Shown in pieces: positions 1 through 11,183 of a stretch of 64,000 nt of DNA; position 1 is the first letter of the stretch, and each line of letters begins with the position of its first letter. A program made the position numbers and the translations under genes. The notes beneath the pieces are model-generated. The model was not told the origin of the DNA. It did no database searches and saw only the letters and a list, made by a program, of their open reading frames with translations. Source of the stretch: Eutreptiella sp. 'Long Island Sound 2002' (lineage: Eukaryota; Euglenozoa; Euglenophyceae; Eutreptiales; Eutreptiaceae); the NCBI GenBank assembly GCA_964036045.1, contig OZ038388.1, forward strand, positions 32,075,759 to 32,139,758. The letters are read 5' to 3'.

Positions 1-1586
1 TGGTGGTGGAGCTGCTGCAACTGTTGTTGTTGCAATTGCTGCAGTTGCAGTTGCAGTTGCAGTTGCGCTTCATCCTGCACCTGCATCTGTTGAGACTGCA
101 GCAACAGCAGCTGCATCTGTTGCGCATCTGCGGACAAAAGCAGCGGTTGCTGCTGAAGCAACAGCAGTCGCTGCGCGTCAAGCGGTGTGTTCCAAGGTTG
201 AGCAGCGGGGATCTGCATTAGAGCAGCAGATTGTAGCTGCTGCTCATATAATGCCAGCTGTTGCTGGAGCAGGTACTGTTGCAAGACATGCTGCTGTTGC
301 TGCTGCTGTTGCTGCTGTGGCAGGGGCTGTTGAGGGTCAAGCTGCAACGCGCTGTTTGGGGGAATGATTTGCTTTGTCGTCAACTGCTGGTGCTGCTGGC
401 GCTGCTGGTTCTGCGGCTGGTTCTGCTGCCGCAATGGGCTGGTCAGCTGCGGCTGAGCAATCTGCTGTGTCTGCAACTGCTGGAGAAACGTCAAGCACTC
501 CTGTTCGTTTGCAGAGAGCGTTGCCGTCACAGGAGGCGGGACCCAGTAATTCTGGGCCTGCGGCAGCGGTGCAGTGGCAGCCAACTGTGGTTGTGGCTGC
601 ATTGGCAATAGATTCTGGGTTTGCGGTGGATGGGATGTCTGCTGCAGGTTTGCCTGTGCCGCATGCTCCCCCTCCTGCGGCTGAGCGTGGCGCTGCTTCT
701 TCGGCTGCCTGGGCTGCCTGGGTACCCGGGACTGTTTTGGAACCTGGGCTTCGACGGGTTTCTGAGCCACCGGCTGCCCCTTCGCTGCTGCCGCTGCTGC
801 ATCTTCTAGGCGCTCAGATTTCACAGAGCTGGGCTCGTGCTCCAGAGGAGGCTCCAGAGGAGGCGTACCAACACTCACTTGGCCATGCACAGTGGCAGGC
901 ACCTGCAGCTGCGGCACGAGCTCCACCGACACACCAGGTTCCACCTGCCCTTTCGCCTCCTCGTTGTCTGCTCGAAGGTGCTGACTGTCCGACACTGAGG
1001 CCTCCGGTTTCACCGCATGACCGTCGCCCTCGGGCGGCTGTCCCTCAACCTCGGGCGGCTGTCCCTCAAGCTGCTGGGCTTCATCCAGCGCACTTGCCCC
1101 CTCTTTGCTAAGGGCGTTGGGATCTTTGTGCAGGGCGCCAACCAGCTCATCCCCACCACCAGACGTTGCTGTGGCCTGCGGCATGTCACATGCGTCTTCC
1201 TCTTGTTGCGGGGCGTCCCAGCCTTCTGGCGGTGCCGCCAAGTCTTCGCAGGCCTCCTCCGCACGCCCCTCCCCTTCCCCGGCGCACGCCTCCGCCAAAT
1301 CGGCGAGGTAGCCTTGAGCCTCCTGCATCACATCGGTCCCTACCTGCTCATCCTGCCCTGAAGCCCCGTCAGAAAGCTCCTCATGGTCCATGCCGGCTCC
1401 TGCTCCATGCTCAGGCACAGGCATTGGATCACAGTGCATCTCCTGGACGTGGCCCAATTCATCCTCTGTCCCTGGGTCTGCCTCTTCCTGCATATCGTCT
1501 TCAGGGTGCACGCCGGCATGCTGATGCAGGTCGTGCTCCTGCATTTCTTCACCATGGTGCATGTCCAAATCTTGTTCATGCTGGAG
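1..1586 (-). CDS. BET bromodomain protein, last seen exon: acidic then glutamine-rich tail (partial)
   Basis: This is a single open frame of about 528 codons on the minus strand, starting after a good acceptor (pyrimidine-rich ...CCCAACAG) at 1587 and still open at the window edge. The first ~220 residues are rich in Asp/Glu/His. A Pro/Gln/Lys-rich middle follows, including a short basic patch with RQPRQPKKQRH near 700. The last ~150 residues are dominated by Gln and Leu, with runs of CAG/CAA codons. The phase matches the NET exon upstream (both phase 0). Low-complexity acidic and Q-rich tails are common in transcription co-activators. The exon has no conserved domain of its own, so its assignment rests on splicing continuity with the bromodomain and NET exons. 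The protein continues off the left edge. Confidence 0.72.
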
Positions 1587-2487
1587 CTGTTGGGCAAGAA
1601 AATATGGGGAGTTGGTAGCACAAAGCAGCTGAATCACAGCAACAGGGCGCCGACCAACCGCTAAGCCGTTCAAGCACAGCACGGAAGCGGTTGGTGCAAA
1701 CCCCACGAACGGTTGGGAAGTGGCGCGCAGACACGGTTGCGACCCAGCAGGAAACACAATACAGAACGGGCAGAGAACTACAGAACAACGGTTGAAGGTC
1801 CCAGCGCACAGGGATGGATTGTTTGGGGCACAGCACACAAGAACCGACTGCGGCAAAGCACAAATCCGATCCTCAGCAATGTTCCATAAATATGAACAAC
1901 CCTGCATGAACAACTGCTCAACAAACCCCGGATGGGCTCTCAGAACCTTAGATGCCCATTCACGACCTCCCACACGATGCGTGTCAACTGGGCCGTTCTG
2001 GCGGAACCGAATTGCCTGTGAGTGGGGGCAACGGGAGCCCAAGATGAATACTTAACCCAAACGATGCCCATCCGCAAACGCATACAATCAGCCATCCACT
2101 GAACTGACCCCACTTTCAGAGACCCTCAGTGACTCTCACCACCAGTAAGCGAGTATTCGTTCCAAAGTGCAAAGATTTTGGCTCAATGTGCACCGCTCCG
2201 GGACTGTCACGTTTGTACAACTTCAACATTGAGATATGAAAAAGCCTGACATGATGCGTGCAGCAAAACCTGCTGTCAACGTCAACTGCCCAAGCCTTCC
2301 TCAAAAGATGAGACAGTCAATTTTTGTCGACTATTATTCTTTCGTCTCTCTGTCTGCCTTTTGAGCTGAATGACAGCTGTGTCAATAGTTCCAAACCCAC
2401 CTAATATGCGTTGCCTTTTCGTTGCAGACGACATGTGCAAAGGCGGGGAAAACCAAATTGCCCTCAAGCCGTAAATCGCGCCAGGAC
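1587..2487 (-). other. BET gene intron
   Basis: About 0.9 kb between two phase-0 exons, AT-richer than the exons. The short ORFs in it have no recognisable content. I see no mobile element. Confidence 0.55.
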
Positions 2488-2784
2488 CTGTTGCAAATCA
2501 TGCTCGTCGTGCTCGTCAGGTTCCTGGTTGTGCAAATCCTCTGCGGGATGCATATCCTCGTCGTATTCCAGGTCCTGCTCAACGTGGCCATCTTCCTGAA
2601 CGTACAAATGGTCTTTGTCAAAATGGCCCTTGTCCCCGGATCCCAGCTCGGATGCAACCTCCAACGCTAGCCTCCGGGATTTGCATGCCCTTTTCTGCCG
2701 GTCCAAGCAGTCGGCCACGTACAGCTGCAAGGCGAACACCGTTTGGTCGTCCATCTTCTTCAAATCAAGCTCCATGGTATCGCC
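2488..2784 (-). CDS. BET protein exon: second half of NET domain plus acidic linker
   Basis: This exon of 99 codons is bounded by a CTCAG acceptor and a CAG/GTCCTG donor. It begins with the segment ELDLKKMDDQTVFALQLYV, which matches the end of the NET (extra-terminal) domain of BET proteins: an acidic strand followed by a helix with alternating Leu/Tyr/Val. NET recruits partner proteins to acetylated chromatin. After a KR-rich stretch (RQKRACKSRR) the chain becomes strongly acidic (repeated DEHDEHDL type residues) and continues in the same style in the next exon. Both ends are phase 0. Confidence 0.8.
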
Positions 2785-3723
2785 CTGAGACCACAGAGGT
2801 GTACACCAGGAGATTTTTCTATATTCTGTGTGGCATCCCAGGGCCCCCACATAAGGCTGCTGACTCAACAAGGTGCAACTCAAATGCAAACCACACATAG
2901 TGTTCATCCCAAGCCCGACAGTCTCCTCCGAAATAGCCCTTCGAGGTCACGGTGTTTCACACGCAATCTTCAACTAGGCTTGCTGAGGACCGGAGGGCTC
3001 GGAAGTTTGTAAACACGCGTGTGAGAGGAGGGGCATTGGTGTGTTGGGGGGTTTGTCAACGGTTGGCGGAGTTTCCGGGGCATAGCACTCACGCCGGTTG
3101 TTCTGCGCCGATCTGCGCCGATCTTCTTCAGGGCGCCTTCGGCACCTTAAATAACAATGAGTGTCCACAACACTCAGACAGTGTCTACAAAGGGCAGACA
3201 GTGTCTTTTTGTGGCAGACATGCAGACAGTGTCTACAGACGGCATGGCTGTTTCTTCCTCAACGCGAGTGAGCACGCCACCGTTTCCGGATGGAGATGGG
3301 ATCGGGAAGGCCACGGGAAGATCAAGTCCCGCAGGTGGGGGGTTTGGGCGTCTTATTTTTGAAAAGAAAAAAAAATTGCTTAATTTCGGTGCGACAACGT
3401 CTCTTGGATGAAAGAAACGCCGTCATGCAAACATGGACCTGATGACCGGGAATAATGGCCCTGTTCTTGTTGCTCCTGGTGCTTCCACCCGGCTTCCCTC
3501 TGCTTGGGGCTCACTCTGGTTCGCCTGCTGATGGGTGCCACTCGTCACCCAATGCCGATCTTCCGTATCATCCCCGCCAGCCCCTACAATGCCTGTACCA
3601 CAGGGCCACACAGCCCAATTACTCCAGTTCAGTTGATTCCGTTTGTCTTACCCCCCTTCCCCTCAACCGTTTGGAAAGGCAAGAAAGCGAGGGGGAGGAG
3701 GGGGAGGATGTCTGCGTGGCTAC
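2785..3723 (-). other. BET gene intron with a dispersed repeat
   Basis: About 0.94 kb. Positions about 3455-3620 share recognisable similarity with 21480-21640 (CCTGTTCTTG..., TGCTGATGGG..., CAGCCCCT.CAATGCCTGTACC), so a dispersed repeat lies here. A weak A-rich run occurs at 3362-3376. Confidence 0.5.
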
Positions 3724-3865
3724 CTGCAATGTTACGCATTCTGGCGAGGCGCATGCAACAATGTCGACAAGCCCACCCAAATACTGTGCGTCCAAGTCGT
3801 TCCTGATCTGGTGAAGTAGGTGGCGGCGGCACTCCTCCCCACCTCCGGGTAGGCCTTTGATGGCC
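3724..3865 (-). CDS. BET protein exon: first half of NET domain
   Basis: This exon of 142 bases contains EECRRHLLHQIRNDL followed by LGGLVDIVACASPECVTLQ. That is the expected NET pattern: a helix ending in Leu-x-x-Ile, a turn, then Leu-x-x-Val-Val/Asp-Ile. The exon takes one base from the previous exon's split codon and ends at phase 0, exactly as needed to join the second NET exon. The acceptor is TTCTGTAG and the donor is CAG/GTAGCC. The exon is too short and lacks a suitable ATG, so a simple ORF scan misses it. Confidence 0.78.
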
Positions 3866-4302
3866 CTACAGAAGCAGATTTGCGTACTGGTGGTTCAATC
3901 CAGGCATAACAGGTGACTGTCTCAAGATAACCTTTCAGCAGAAAAGCCTTCAAATAATTGAACCTGGCGTCACCGTCGCTCAAGCAGGCAGGCTTCTGGT
4001 TTGCTCGTTGCATGCTGCTCAACCAAATCTGGAACTGGAGAGCAAAATGCACCTTGTCCAGACTCGGGTGCCGGAAACGTATTATCCATTTAGATTAGGT
4101 TGGCCCTGTTCCGGATGTGGCGGCGAGACGTGGGGTTTACCCTCTGAAAGTGAACCGCGGGAGCGGGTGCTGGAAAGGGGGGCGGGATTTTCGGAGGGCC
4201 GCAACAGATGTCAACACGCCCAGCTGTTGCGGCAGGCGGCACTTCGCAACCACCGCCGCTCGTACCCACAATGCGCCTCCAGGGCAAGTACGAGCCACAT
4301 AC
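3866..4302 (-). other. BET gene intron
   Basis: About 0.44 kb with no feature recognised beyond the splice borders. Confidence 0.5.
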
Positions 4303-4603
4303 CCATGCGACTTCAAAATGTTCTGTTTCAACTGCCGAATTTCCGCAATGTCTGCTTCCAACTGCCGCCGCTTCTGAGCGCTGCTGCGTTGCACCTCCAC
4401 CCCAGCCGAGGCAGTCTGGTTGGGCTTGGCAACCTTGGCAAGATTCCCACCTTTGCTGGCAGATTTGCTTGCACTCAGAGAATTCCCGGAACCAGATGGT
4501 TTGCTTGATCTAGTGGTGTGCGGGTTCTGCGCCACAGGTGTATTTTGGACAGCAGACTGCGGCGCAGCACCTGTTGGTGACAAATGTTGTGGCCCATATT
4601 TGC
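4303..4603 (-). CDS. BET protein exon: linker between bromodomain and NET
   Basis: This exon of 301 bases has a GTGCAAG acceptor and a strong GTATGT donor. It encodes a Ser/Ala/Gln/Lys-rich linker with a short coiled-coil-like segment (AQKRRQLEADIAEIRQLKQ) near its end. Such a helical segment just before NET is usual in plant GTE and animal BET proteins (motif B / BID region). The phase fits both neighbours: it completes a split Gly codon after the bromodomain exon and leaves two bases for the NET exon. Confidence 0.72.
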
Positions 4604-4878
4604 CTTGCACAGCCAACAGGGCGCAACACCCGAAGGGTTTTGCAGAGCACTGTGCGAGGCGAGTGTAGTGTGAACTCCAATCAATTCATTAGCAAATCCA
4701 GCCCCCTGCACGATGCTTTCACTCAATTCCGCAGCACCTCCCTCTGCCTCCGCTCAACGGACGTTTTGTTCAAAAGTAATAATCCCCCACACAACAGCTG
4801 CTGCTTTTCTCCATTTCTTTTGCTGCTCCGGCGGCAGACAGCAATCCCTGGACAATTGCCCTCAACGGACCACAGCAC
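4604..4878 (-). other. BET gene intron
   Basis: Short intron with no other feature seen. ORFs reading through it are continuations of exon frames. Confidence 0.5.
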
Positions 4879-5050
4879 CTTTGGTCTCTCGGAAAGATTC
4901 CAGAAGTTTCTTGCTGTATTGTTCCATCGCACTTGCCATACTCACCACTTCGTTGTGAGGAGGGTTATAAAGAAAGCAATTGTTCCAAATCAACTGCAGA
5001 TCAGCCTCGAACTGCTCCATGTCCTTGTACTTGCCGTGGGTCAAATTGTG
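4879..5050 (-). CDS. BET protein exon: C-terminal half of bromodomain
   Basis: The exon encodes helices B and C of a bromodomain. It has GKYKDMEQFEADLQLIWNNC, then FLYNPPHNEVVSMA and a Leu-rich last helix. The Asn that contacts acetyl-lysine in known bromodomains (the YN pair before PPHN) is present. The frame joins the preceding exon at phase 0, and one base is left for the linker exon. The donor AAAG/GTGCTG is acceptable. The domain is of normal length when both halves are combined (about 105 residues). Confidence 0.88.
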
Positions 5051-5212
5051 CTGGTTAAACATATGGGTGTCGAGTGGGCTAGAATTGCTAGTTCTCGCGA
5101 ACTACTTTAACACCACGGGCAAGGCAAAAGGCCCAAATCGTCACAGTTTCTTGGATGACACAGGCCATTATCTGCACGAATTTCGAACAACGAACACGAA
5201 AGAGTGACAAAC

Positions 5213-5319
5213 CGTGAGGGTTTGGAGGTCCATAGGGTTTTTCACAATGTCGAAGTAGTCCGGGATGTTCAGCTTCACCGGGTCAACAGGTTGCAAGAAA
5301 GGGCGAGCAAGTGAATGAT
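5213..5319 (-). CDS. BET protein exon: ZA loop of bromodomain
   Basis: The exon encodes [20 protein letters not shown] then [11 protein letters not shown], the hallmark ZA loop and the start of helix A' of BET bromodomains. The WPF shelf of animal BET proteins reads RPF here, so the shelf Trp is Arg. The phase is consistent on both sides: two bases complete a split Asp codon after the upstream KLK, and the exon ends at phase 0. The acceptor is CCTGCACAG. Confidence 0.88.
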
Positions 5320-5407
5320 CTGTGCAGGAAAGGCAGCAGCGTGCCTGGCTGTTAATAACGGAAACTGATTTCAAAACTGGCTGAGTAGACAGGAGCAGGC
5401 GCCGAAC

Positions 5408-5534
5408 CTTTCAGTTTCCGAAGGATCGTCTCAGCAGGTTTCAGATCAGGTCTTAACGGGACCGGATGTTGGAAGGCAACATTCTTCTTATGTTCCCTTG
5501 TGGGGCGATGGTGTTCGAAGGCAGTTTGCCAAAC
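5408..5534 (-). CDS. BET protein exon: helix Z of bromodomain and N-terminal flank
   Basis: This exon of 127 bases starts after CTTCGCAG and ends AAAG/GTTCGG. It ends with the helix Z pattern [11 protein letters not shown], placed correctly before the ZA loop exon. The first ~30 residues are basic and Pro-rich with no known domain. No second bromodomain is visible upstream, so the architecture as far as seen is one bromodomain plus NET, as in plant GTE proteins. Confidence 0.7.
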
Positions 5535-5559
5535 CTGCGAAGATGGGCAAGCCGAGCAG

Positions 5560-5671
5560 TCAGTACTTGCAGTGCACGATCACGTGCGGTTGCAGAAATT
5601 CCAGACACGGATGGAGTTTCAGGGTATTCTCCAATCCAAAAGCTATCCAGGTTGGGGAGAAGCGTCGACAT
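5560..5671 (-). CDS. Possible 5' coding exon of the BET gene
   Basis: An ATG at 5671 opens a frame with MSTLLPNLDSFWIGEYPET and an Arg/Leu-rich helical stretch. To join the next exon in frame it would need a donor near 5564 (CAA/GTACTG) and an implausibly short intron of about 30 bases. A longer or different first exon is equally possible. It is listed because this region should hold the N-terminus. Confidence 0.22.
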
Positions 5672-5679
5672 ACTGATTC

Positions 5680-8500
5680 GGCGAAAGTGGCTGCGTGTGG
5701 TTGTCGTCGTGAGGCGGACGATGCAGCACTCGAGAACTGTTGGAGTGCCAGAAGCTCCATTCCTTCAGTTGATGTCTTCATGTGTGCCCATCAAACAAGT
5801 AAACAAACATTCTCTGCAACAGGATGATGACGAATCTAAGCCGACATTTATATTCAGCAACGAAATTCCTTCGACTTGTCGGCAGCTGTAAACTGTGCAT
5901 TCTGCTCTTCGGGTATCCGATTCTGCAATCTTTCATGGTCGAGGGATTTCGCCAGTTATAATCAAAAGCAAAAGGATGCAACATACGGGGCCCCAGTATT
6001 CTTAACAGTAACAGAAAATAAAATCATCCCTTTCTATGTCCCAGAAAAAAGTCTCGGTCATGTCCAAATGGCCCTTCGTAATGTTCGAAGACTGCAGATT
6101 TTGAAGTCTTGACCTTCTCCGCCTGCAAATACGTCCTACAGTGAATGCCGAAAGCTGTGCAGGACTAGCGCTGAAGGATATGGCTAAGCAGATACTGTTG
6201 AGTACGGATATGGACACCACACAGCGTTCCCCGGCGCCCATCGAGCATCACGGCCCCACCTTCGCGATTTGGGCTTCCGCAAGGAAATGTACGGTCAGGC
6301 CCAGGCTCAGGGAGGGGTCAAGAACATCTATGGTCCATTCGCAATAATGAGACCTTATTTTGTCATGTTGGAGCAAATCAAATCACAGTATATGTAATTC
6401 AGTGTGCAATCCGATAATTTCACGCCATTCGTGTTCGTGCTTGTTGCCGTAGTTTTCCAAGTGGTTGACTAGGTTTTTTCGAGTGCCGAGGCAGGGATGA
6501 AGGAATTTCAGGCCCATTATTGCACCCGTCATGTCACTACAATGCTTTCGAACACATGCAAAGCCACGTAACAACATGAAGTTTGATGCTGAAAATCAAA
6601 GTTGAGAATGTCAACTAGAGTCCCTACTCGTAGCTCATCGCAGTATTTCGATAGGCTCAACTATCCCGCACTTGATGTAGTTGAGTAACCACTGTTAGGG
6701 TGATGGTGTAGTATGAACCTTAGCTGATCAGAACTCTGGATGACGAGCCGTGCTGTTCTCTTCTACACAGGCATGTCTTGTGTGGTTCTCACCGCCCACC
6801 TCGTCCACAACAACACCCTCCTGCACCCCCGGAACTCTGTCTTGAGGAACCACATCGCGCTCTTGGAGACGGCGCATCAACAACAACTTCAAGCCGTACG
6901 AGGCGAATCACAACGCACTCTACAAGAGCGCCTTCAGCAGCTCATTCGCTTGCACCTGCCGCGGCGCTACTGCAAGCTATCTAGTGGAGGTACCGTGTGC
7001 ATCCGTTCTTTTCGTACTGCACTTGTTGACTCTAAGTGGGAATTTCTCAAATCAAGGGACAAAGTCTACAAGCGCCGGCCACGTGAAGTGTTTCATGCAC
7101 CGAGTGCAGCCTCAGCCGGCAACCATCTCGTCGCTGCTCTCCTTGCCATTAGCAACACCTCGCTTGGTGGGCTCACGCGTCGCATCAGTGCCCTTTGCTT
7201 CTCCTTCAACAGCAGCAGGTTCTCACTAACAATTCGAATTACAGGCACAATCACCGACAGCCTTGGGCATCGCTTTCTGCTGCTAGCACACGGTCAAGCC
7301 ATTAGTGGTCCACGCCGTGCCCTTCACTGCCGGTGAGCCGGCTTCGCCACCTTCGCACACATCTGTGTCTGTCCTTGTGCTGCACGTACCATTCATAATG
7401 AAAGAGGCTGAAGAATGCACTTGGTGCCACCGCGTCATGCAGCATCGGAAGATCCAAGAAGCATCCGTGCACTGCACTCATTCCATCACAAATGCCCTTT
7501 CACACCACCACACTCAGTCAGCCAACACCAACCACTCTGCCCTTCCGCGGTTCCATTTCATCACAAATGACCTATGGCACTCGTAGCATGTCCCAAACAA
7601 CCTCACACAGCTAGCCAACACCAACCATTGTGTTCTCCTGCACACCCTCAGAACCCAACCAGTCCTACAGCAAACAAATAGGCAATGCTCGCAAAAGATC
7701 AGCCGGTGGTACAGCCAAAGTGGTTCATACTAAAGCCCAGGCATTGACCTTGAACCCTTGAGGCCAACAGTGTCAGTAGGTACGGCTCCCCCATCCATAA
7801 TGCGACTGGAGCGGGAGACATTGTTGTTTGCTGGTCTGAGACAGTATGCAAACCTATGCACTCTTGTCCATCACTCCATCTTGTCCATCACTTCAGCAAA
7901 AGCAGAGACAAAATCCAAGATGTCCAGAATCAGATCATTGTGTTCTTGTATGATAGCACCAAAGAATATTTTTTTGTGCATTTCACTTTTTTTTGTAGAC
8001 ACCAACACCCTGGACAAAGAATTAAATATTTTTGCAAATGTTTAGGATTCGCACAACAAAGCCTCAAAAAAAAAATAATCCACATCTAATAAAAAATGCA
8101 ATACCCAGCCCGAGGGGTTAGTTTGGCGACAGTGTACAAAGAGGCATCCTTACTGGGCCCTGGGTGAACTGGCACTTGATTGGTGGGCCTGATGTGGTTG
8201 CTGTTGGCAATTTTGATATCATTGTTCTTCACTCTAATTTTTATGGCCTCTAGATTTATGGAGAGGTGCATAATAATATGCAGCTAGAAAGCGCAAAATA
8301 ATTGGTGCTGCTTTGACACATTACTCCTACCCCATTGCTGGAAAACAGTATTCATGAATCAATTTTGAACCTAAAACAATTTTTCAGCAATGCGCAATCT
8401 GTCAGTGGCTGAATGTATTGTGTGTTTGTGAATCACTCCTCCAATCCGCACACATGCCCGCATGCCATCACATCAAACGCGCGCACACAGACCACATGAT
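5680..8500. other. Intergenic region upstream of the BET gene
   Basis: About 2.8 kb with normal base composition. It should include the BET promoter. The ORF at 6740-7336 is listed separately. The remainder shows only short ORFs, A/T homopolymers near 7965-8100, and no clear promoter element, RNA gene or repeat. Confidence 0.4.
6740..7336 (+). CDS. Unrecognised ORF, 198 codons
   Basis: The longest uninterrupted frame in the intergenic stretch. The N-terminal half is rich in Leu/His/Gln/Arg with a possible helix (VLRNHIALLETAHQQQLQ). No motif is recognised. All three plus frames are fairly open here, and another frame gives NNFKPYEANHNALYKSAF with Cys residues after it. It may be a GC-rich non-coding stretch or an exon of a divergently transcribed gene. 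Confidence 0.2.
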   Translation: MTSRAVLFYTGMSCVVLTAHLVHNNTLLHPRNSVLRNHIALLETAHQQQLQAVRGESQRTLQERLQQLIRLHLPRRYCKLSSGGTVCIRSFRTALVDSKWEFLKSRDKVYKRRPREVFHAPSAASAGNHLVAALLAISNTSLGGLTRRISALCFSFNSSRFSLTIRITGTITDSLGHRFLLLAHGQAISGPRRALHCR

Positions 8501-10336
8501 GATAGACATCCATCTGGCAACAACCAACAAATCAAGCTGTAAAACAAACAAAACATAGTTTTAATCATTTGTACAGAATCATCTCATGCCAACAAGAGCC
8601 ATGCAATTGAACAGCACTCCCTCTCCCCTTGTTTCCCACATATTCCAAAAAACGCGTAGAATTTACAGCAGCTGCACTCAGAACGTGGTTGCTGCAAATC
8701 AGCAATGCCCCTCCAAAGAGTGTTTGTTCCACATAAAAGGTGAGGCCCTCATGGTTGCTGAGGAACTACTGCCAAAACAACCAAACAATGCCCTGCATAG
8801 CAACCCTGTTCTGTGTTTCTAACCTTCAAATCCCCACAAACGGCTTGTACCCAAAAAGGGCCTACCAGAGGATAAACATACAACGATATCAAGAGAAAGG
8901 GATGTAAGGAGCACAGGATGGCCCAGATTTACCCCTCCCATCCCTCATCAGGGGTCAAAGCAAAACAAATGGGCGGTACAATGCACATGCATACACATGT
9001 GCAGACTCAAACACACACCTGTTCAGGGATGCACACACAATCAAAAATGATGCACGCCAACAGGCCCATACACACAGATAGGGGCACAGGGATAAATGTT
9101 GAAGGGTGTCCAAGAATTCAACGAAGGGCCTGCGCCTTTGGTACAGGCTATCAATGTCAGTCTCAACTGTTGGCCTCGAATTAAGATTAAAGCACACACG
9201 CACACACAAGAGGAATGTAAAAGGCCCAAAAGGATGCACTCATACCCATTGAAACCCCCACCAGGCTGTCTCACCCCAAAAAAAGCTGAAAAGGGTCAAA
9301 CAAGGCAAAGGATGAGAAGAGCGGGGGGGGGGGGGGGGTTGAACCATACAATTGGAAGATGGGAGGGGGGGGAGGGGGTTAAACAGGGGAAAGGGCAAAA
9401 CTTGCAATGAACGACAGAAGGCAGGGCAGTTCCAATTAGGGGTGATTAGGGGGCATAAAAGATTGGAAGAAAATGGGTGGAAGAAGAGGTGGGGTGACAG
9501 TGTGCCGGAAGGAATAGGGTACACGGGGGACAGAGCTCGGTAAGTACAGATGGAAAAGAGGGTTCAGATCCTCCTGGCAAATAGGGTCAGTTGATGTTCA
9601 GGACTGAAACAAAGACAATTGGCCTGGAACTGTTGCAAAATCATATGCACCCTTTTGCTCCTTTTGCTGTGCAGATAACAGATGGAACACAATACCCATG
9701 GTTGTCAGGCAGAGCAGAAATCGCACAACCCCACCACTAGTTGTACAAGAATACCGGCAGCAACATCACAATTGTAATGTCACTGGCCTCATCCGAAAAG
9801 ATTCTCCGAAAAGATTTTTTGCAGCAGCACAAACAGTAGCAGCAGCACCTCCAGATATGGAAGCCTTCTGCCACTGCAGCTCTCCAAATGCAAAGGCATG
9901 ACACAATAACTGAAAATGGGTGGGAAATGAGAAATTTCAATCTTACTATGCCAGACATCCATACCCAGCTGGTTGCATAACTTTAAGCTGCGATGCGAAA
10001 GATCCCGGTCGAGACCACAAAAAGGGCTTAGCGATGGCAATCAACAGCACACAACACTGACGAGACAGTGCAATACCAAATGGCAAAATTTGGATGAAGG
10101 CGTGCCATCGGTCTGGCCCTCAGCAAGGGCAGGATGAGAGTGGCTCTCACAGTAACACTACCGCCATAGCCCAGAAGCAGGATCCCTCAATGACAATGAT
10201 GGTGGCTTACATTTGCAGGGGCCACAGTTGGCACCAGCCAGGCTCCCCACAGGGTCTTCCCCATGCACTGAGGTACTGGGTGGGGGCTTCTGCTTGGCTG
10301 TAGGTATGAGAACCTGAAGCCAGCAGCTGGGACAGG
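8500..10336. other. Region 3' of the giant gene (probable 3' UTR and intergenic DNA)
   Basis: The giant gene's last exon stops at 10337, so its 3' UTR should lie just left of that. Visible content is CA-rich stretches around 8980-9020 and 9190-9205, poly-G tracts at 9324-9340 and 9364-9380, and no convincing coding frame. No polyadenylation signal could be assigned with confidence. Confidence 0.4.
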
Positions 10337-10567
10337 TTATGGGCAGTCATGGGTAGGCACCGTGTCCACATTGATACGCGGCACCTCAATCATGCCTGCT
10401 TGGGTGGGAATGTAGCACAAATACTCTTGGTCTCCTCCTTGGGAGGTGCCAGTGTGAATGCAAGCGTCGCACACGGCGCAAGGTTTGCCATCACACACCT
10501 TCCTCATGTATTCACCCGAAACCTTGAACCACCAAACACCTTCCTCAGGGGCTGCATACGGGAGACC
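10337..10567 (-). CDS. Giant gene exon 27 (terminal): Trp/Cys-rich C-terminus with stop
   Basis: 77 codons ending in TAA after a TTTCTCAG acceptor. The sequence begins GLPYAAPEEGVWWFKVSGEY and continues with a Cys cluster (KVCDGKPCAVCDACIHTG). Dense Cys and Trp residues and a clean frame support coding. Phase 0 at the acceptor does not match exon 26, which leaves two bases, so a small exon between them is probably unseen, perhaps near 15690-15850. Confidence 0.6.
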   Translation of the reverse strand, partial: GLPYAAPEEGVWWFKVSGEYMRKVCDGKPCAVCDACIHTGTSQGGDQEYLCYIPTQAGMIEVPRINVDTVPTHDCP

Positions 10568-11183
10568 CTGAGAAACAGACAGCCAGGGGGAGAGGGGGAG
10601 AGGCAGGGATGTTTTAGAAGGGGGGGGAGGGGGGGGGGGGTCTGAAGGGGGAGGGGGGGAGGGGGATTTGGCTGGGACGCCCCTCCTCCCAGGGTCCCCC
10701 TAAGGTCCCTGCCGAAGGCGGGCCAAAAAATTTCAAGCTCAAATTCTCTTGGCGCTGAAGCAAAATTTTGGGTGTCAGCCTCAAACATTGAAAGGGGAGG
10801 AGGGGGGGGGTGGGGAATTTGTGGTACTTGTGGAGTGGGTTTGTTGTCTTGTAGTGCCCAACATCATCATGCGTGAGCCCTGTGGTGGGTGGGTTGCACC
10901 CTATTTCAGACCCACATTTAAGGTACTGTATTTGGGGTTTTTAGGGCCCTCCCATCTTGCACCCGGATTTTGCAACCTCCTCTTCCTTGTCTCTAATGCT
11001 GCCAAATCACCAGGATCCATATAATAAGAGGTTGAATAGAGAAACAATGAATCAGCCATATCCACTCTCCAGGGATGTTTTAGAAGAGAGGATGGGGGAC
11101 GGGGGGGGGGGGGGGGCAGACCCCCCCTCCTCCTATGGATGGTAGATGGCTCCTCATCGGCGCCGATGGCGCCAGAGCAAAAT

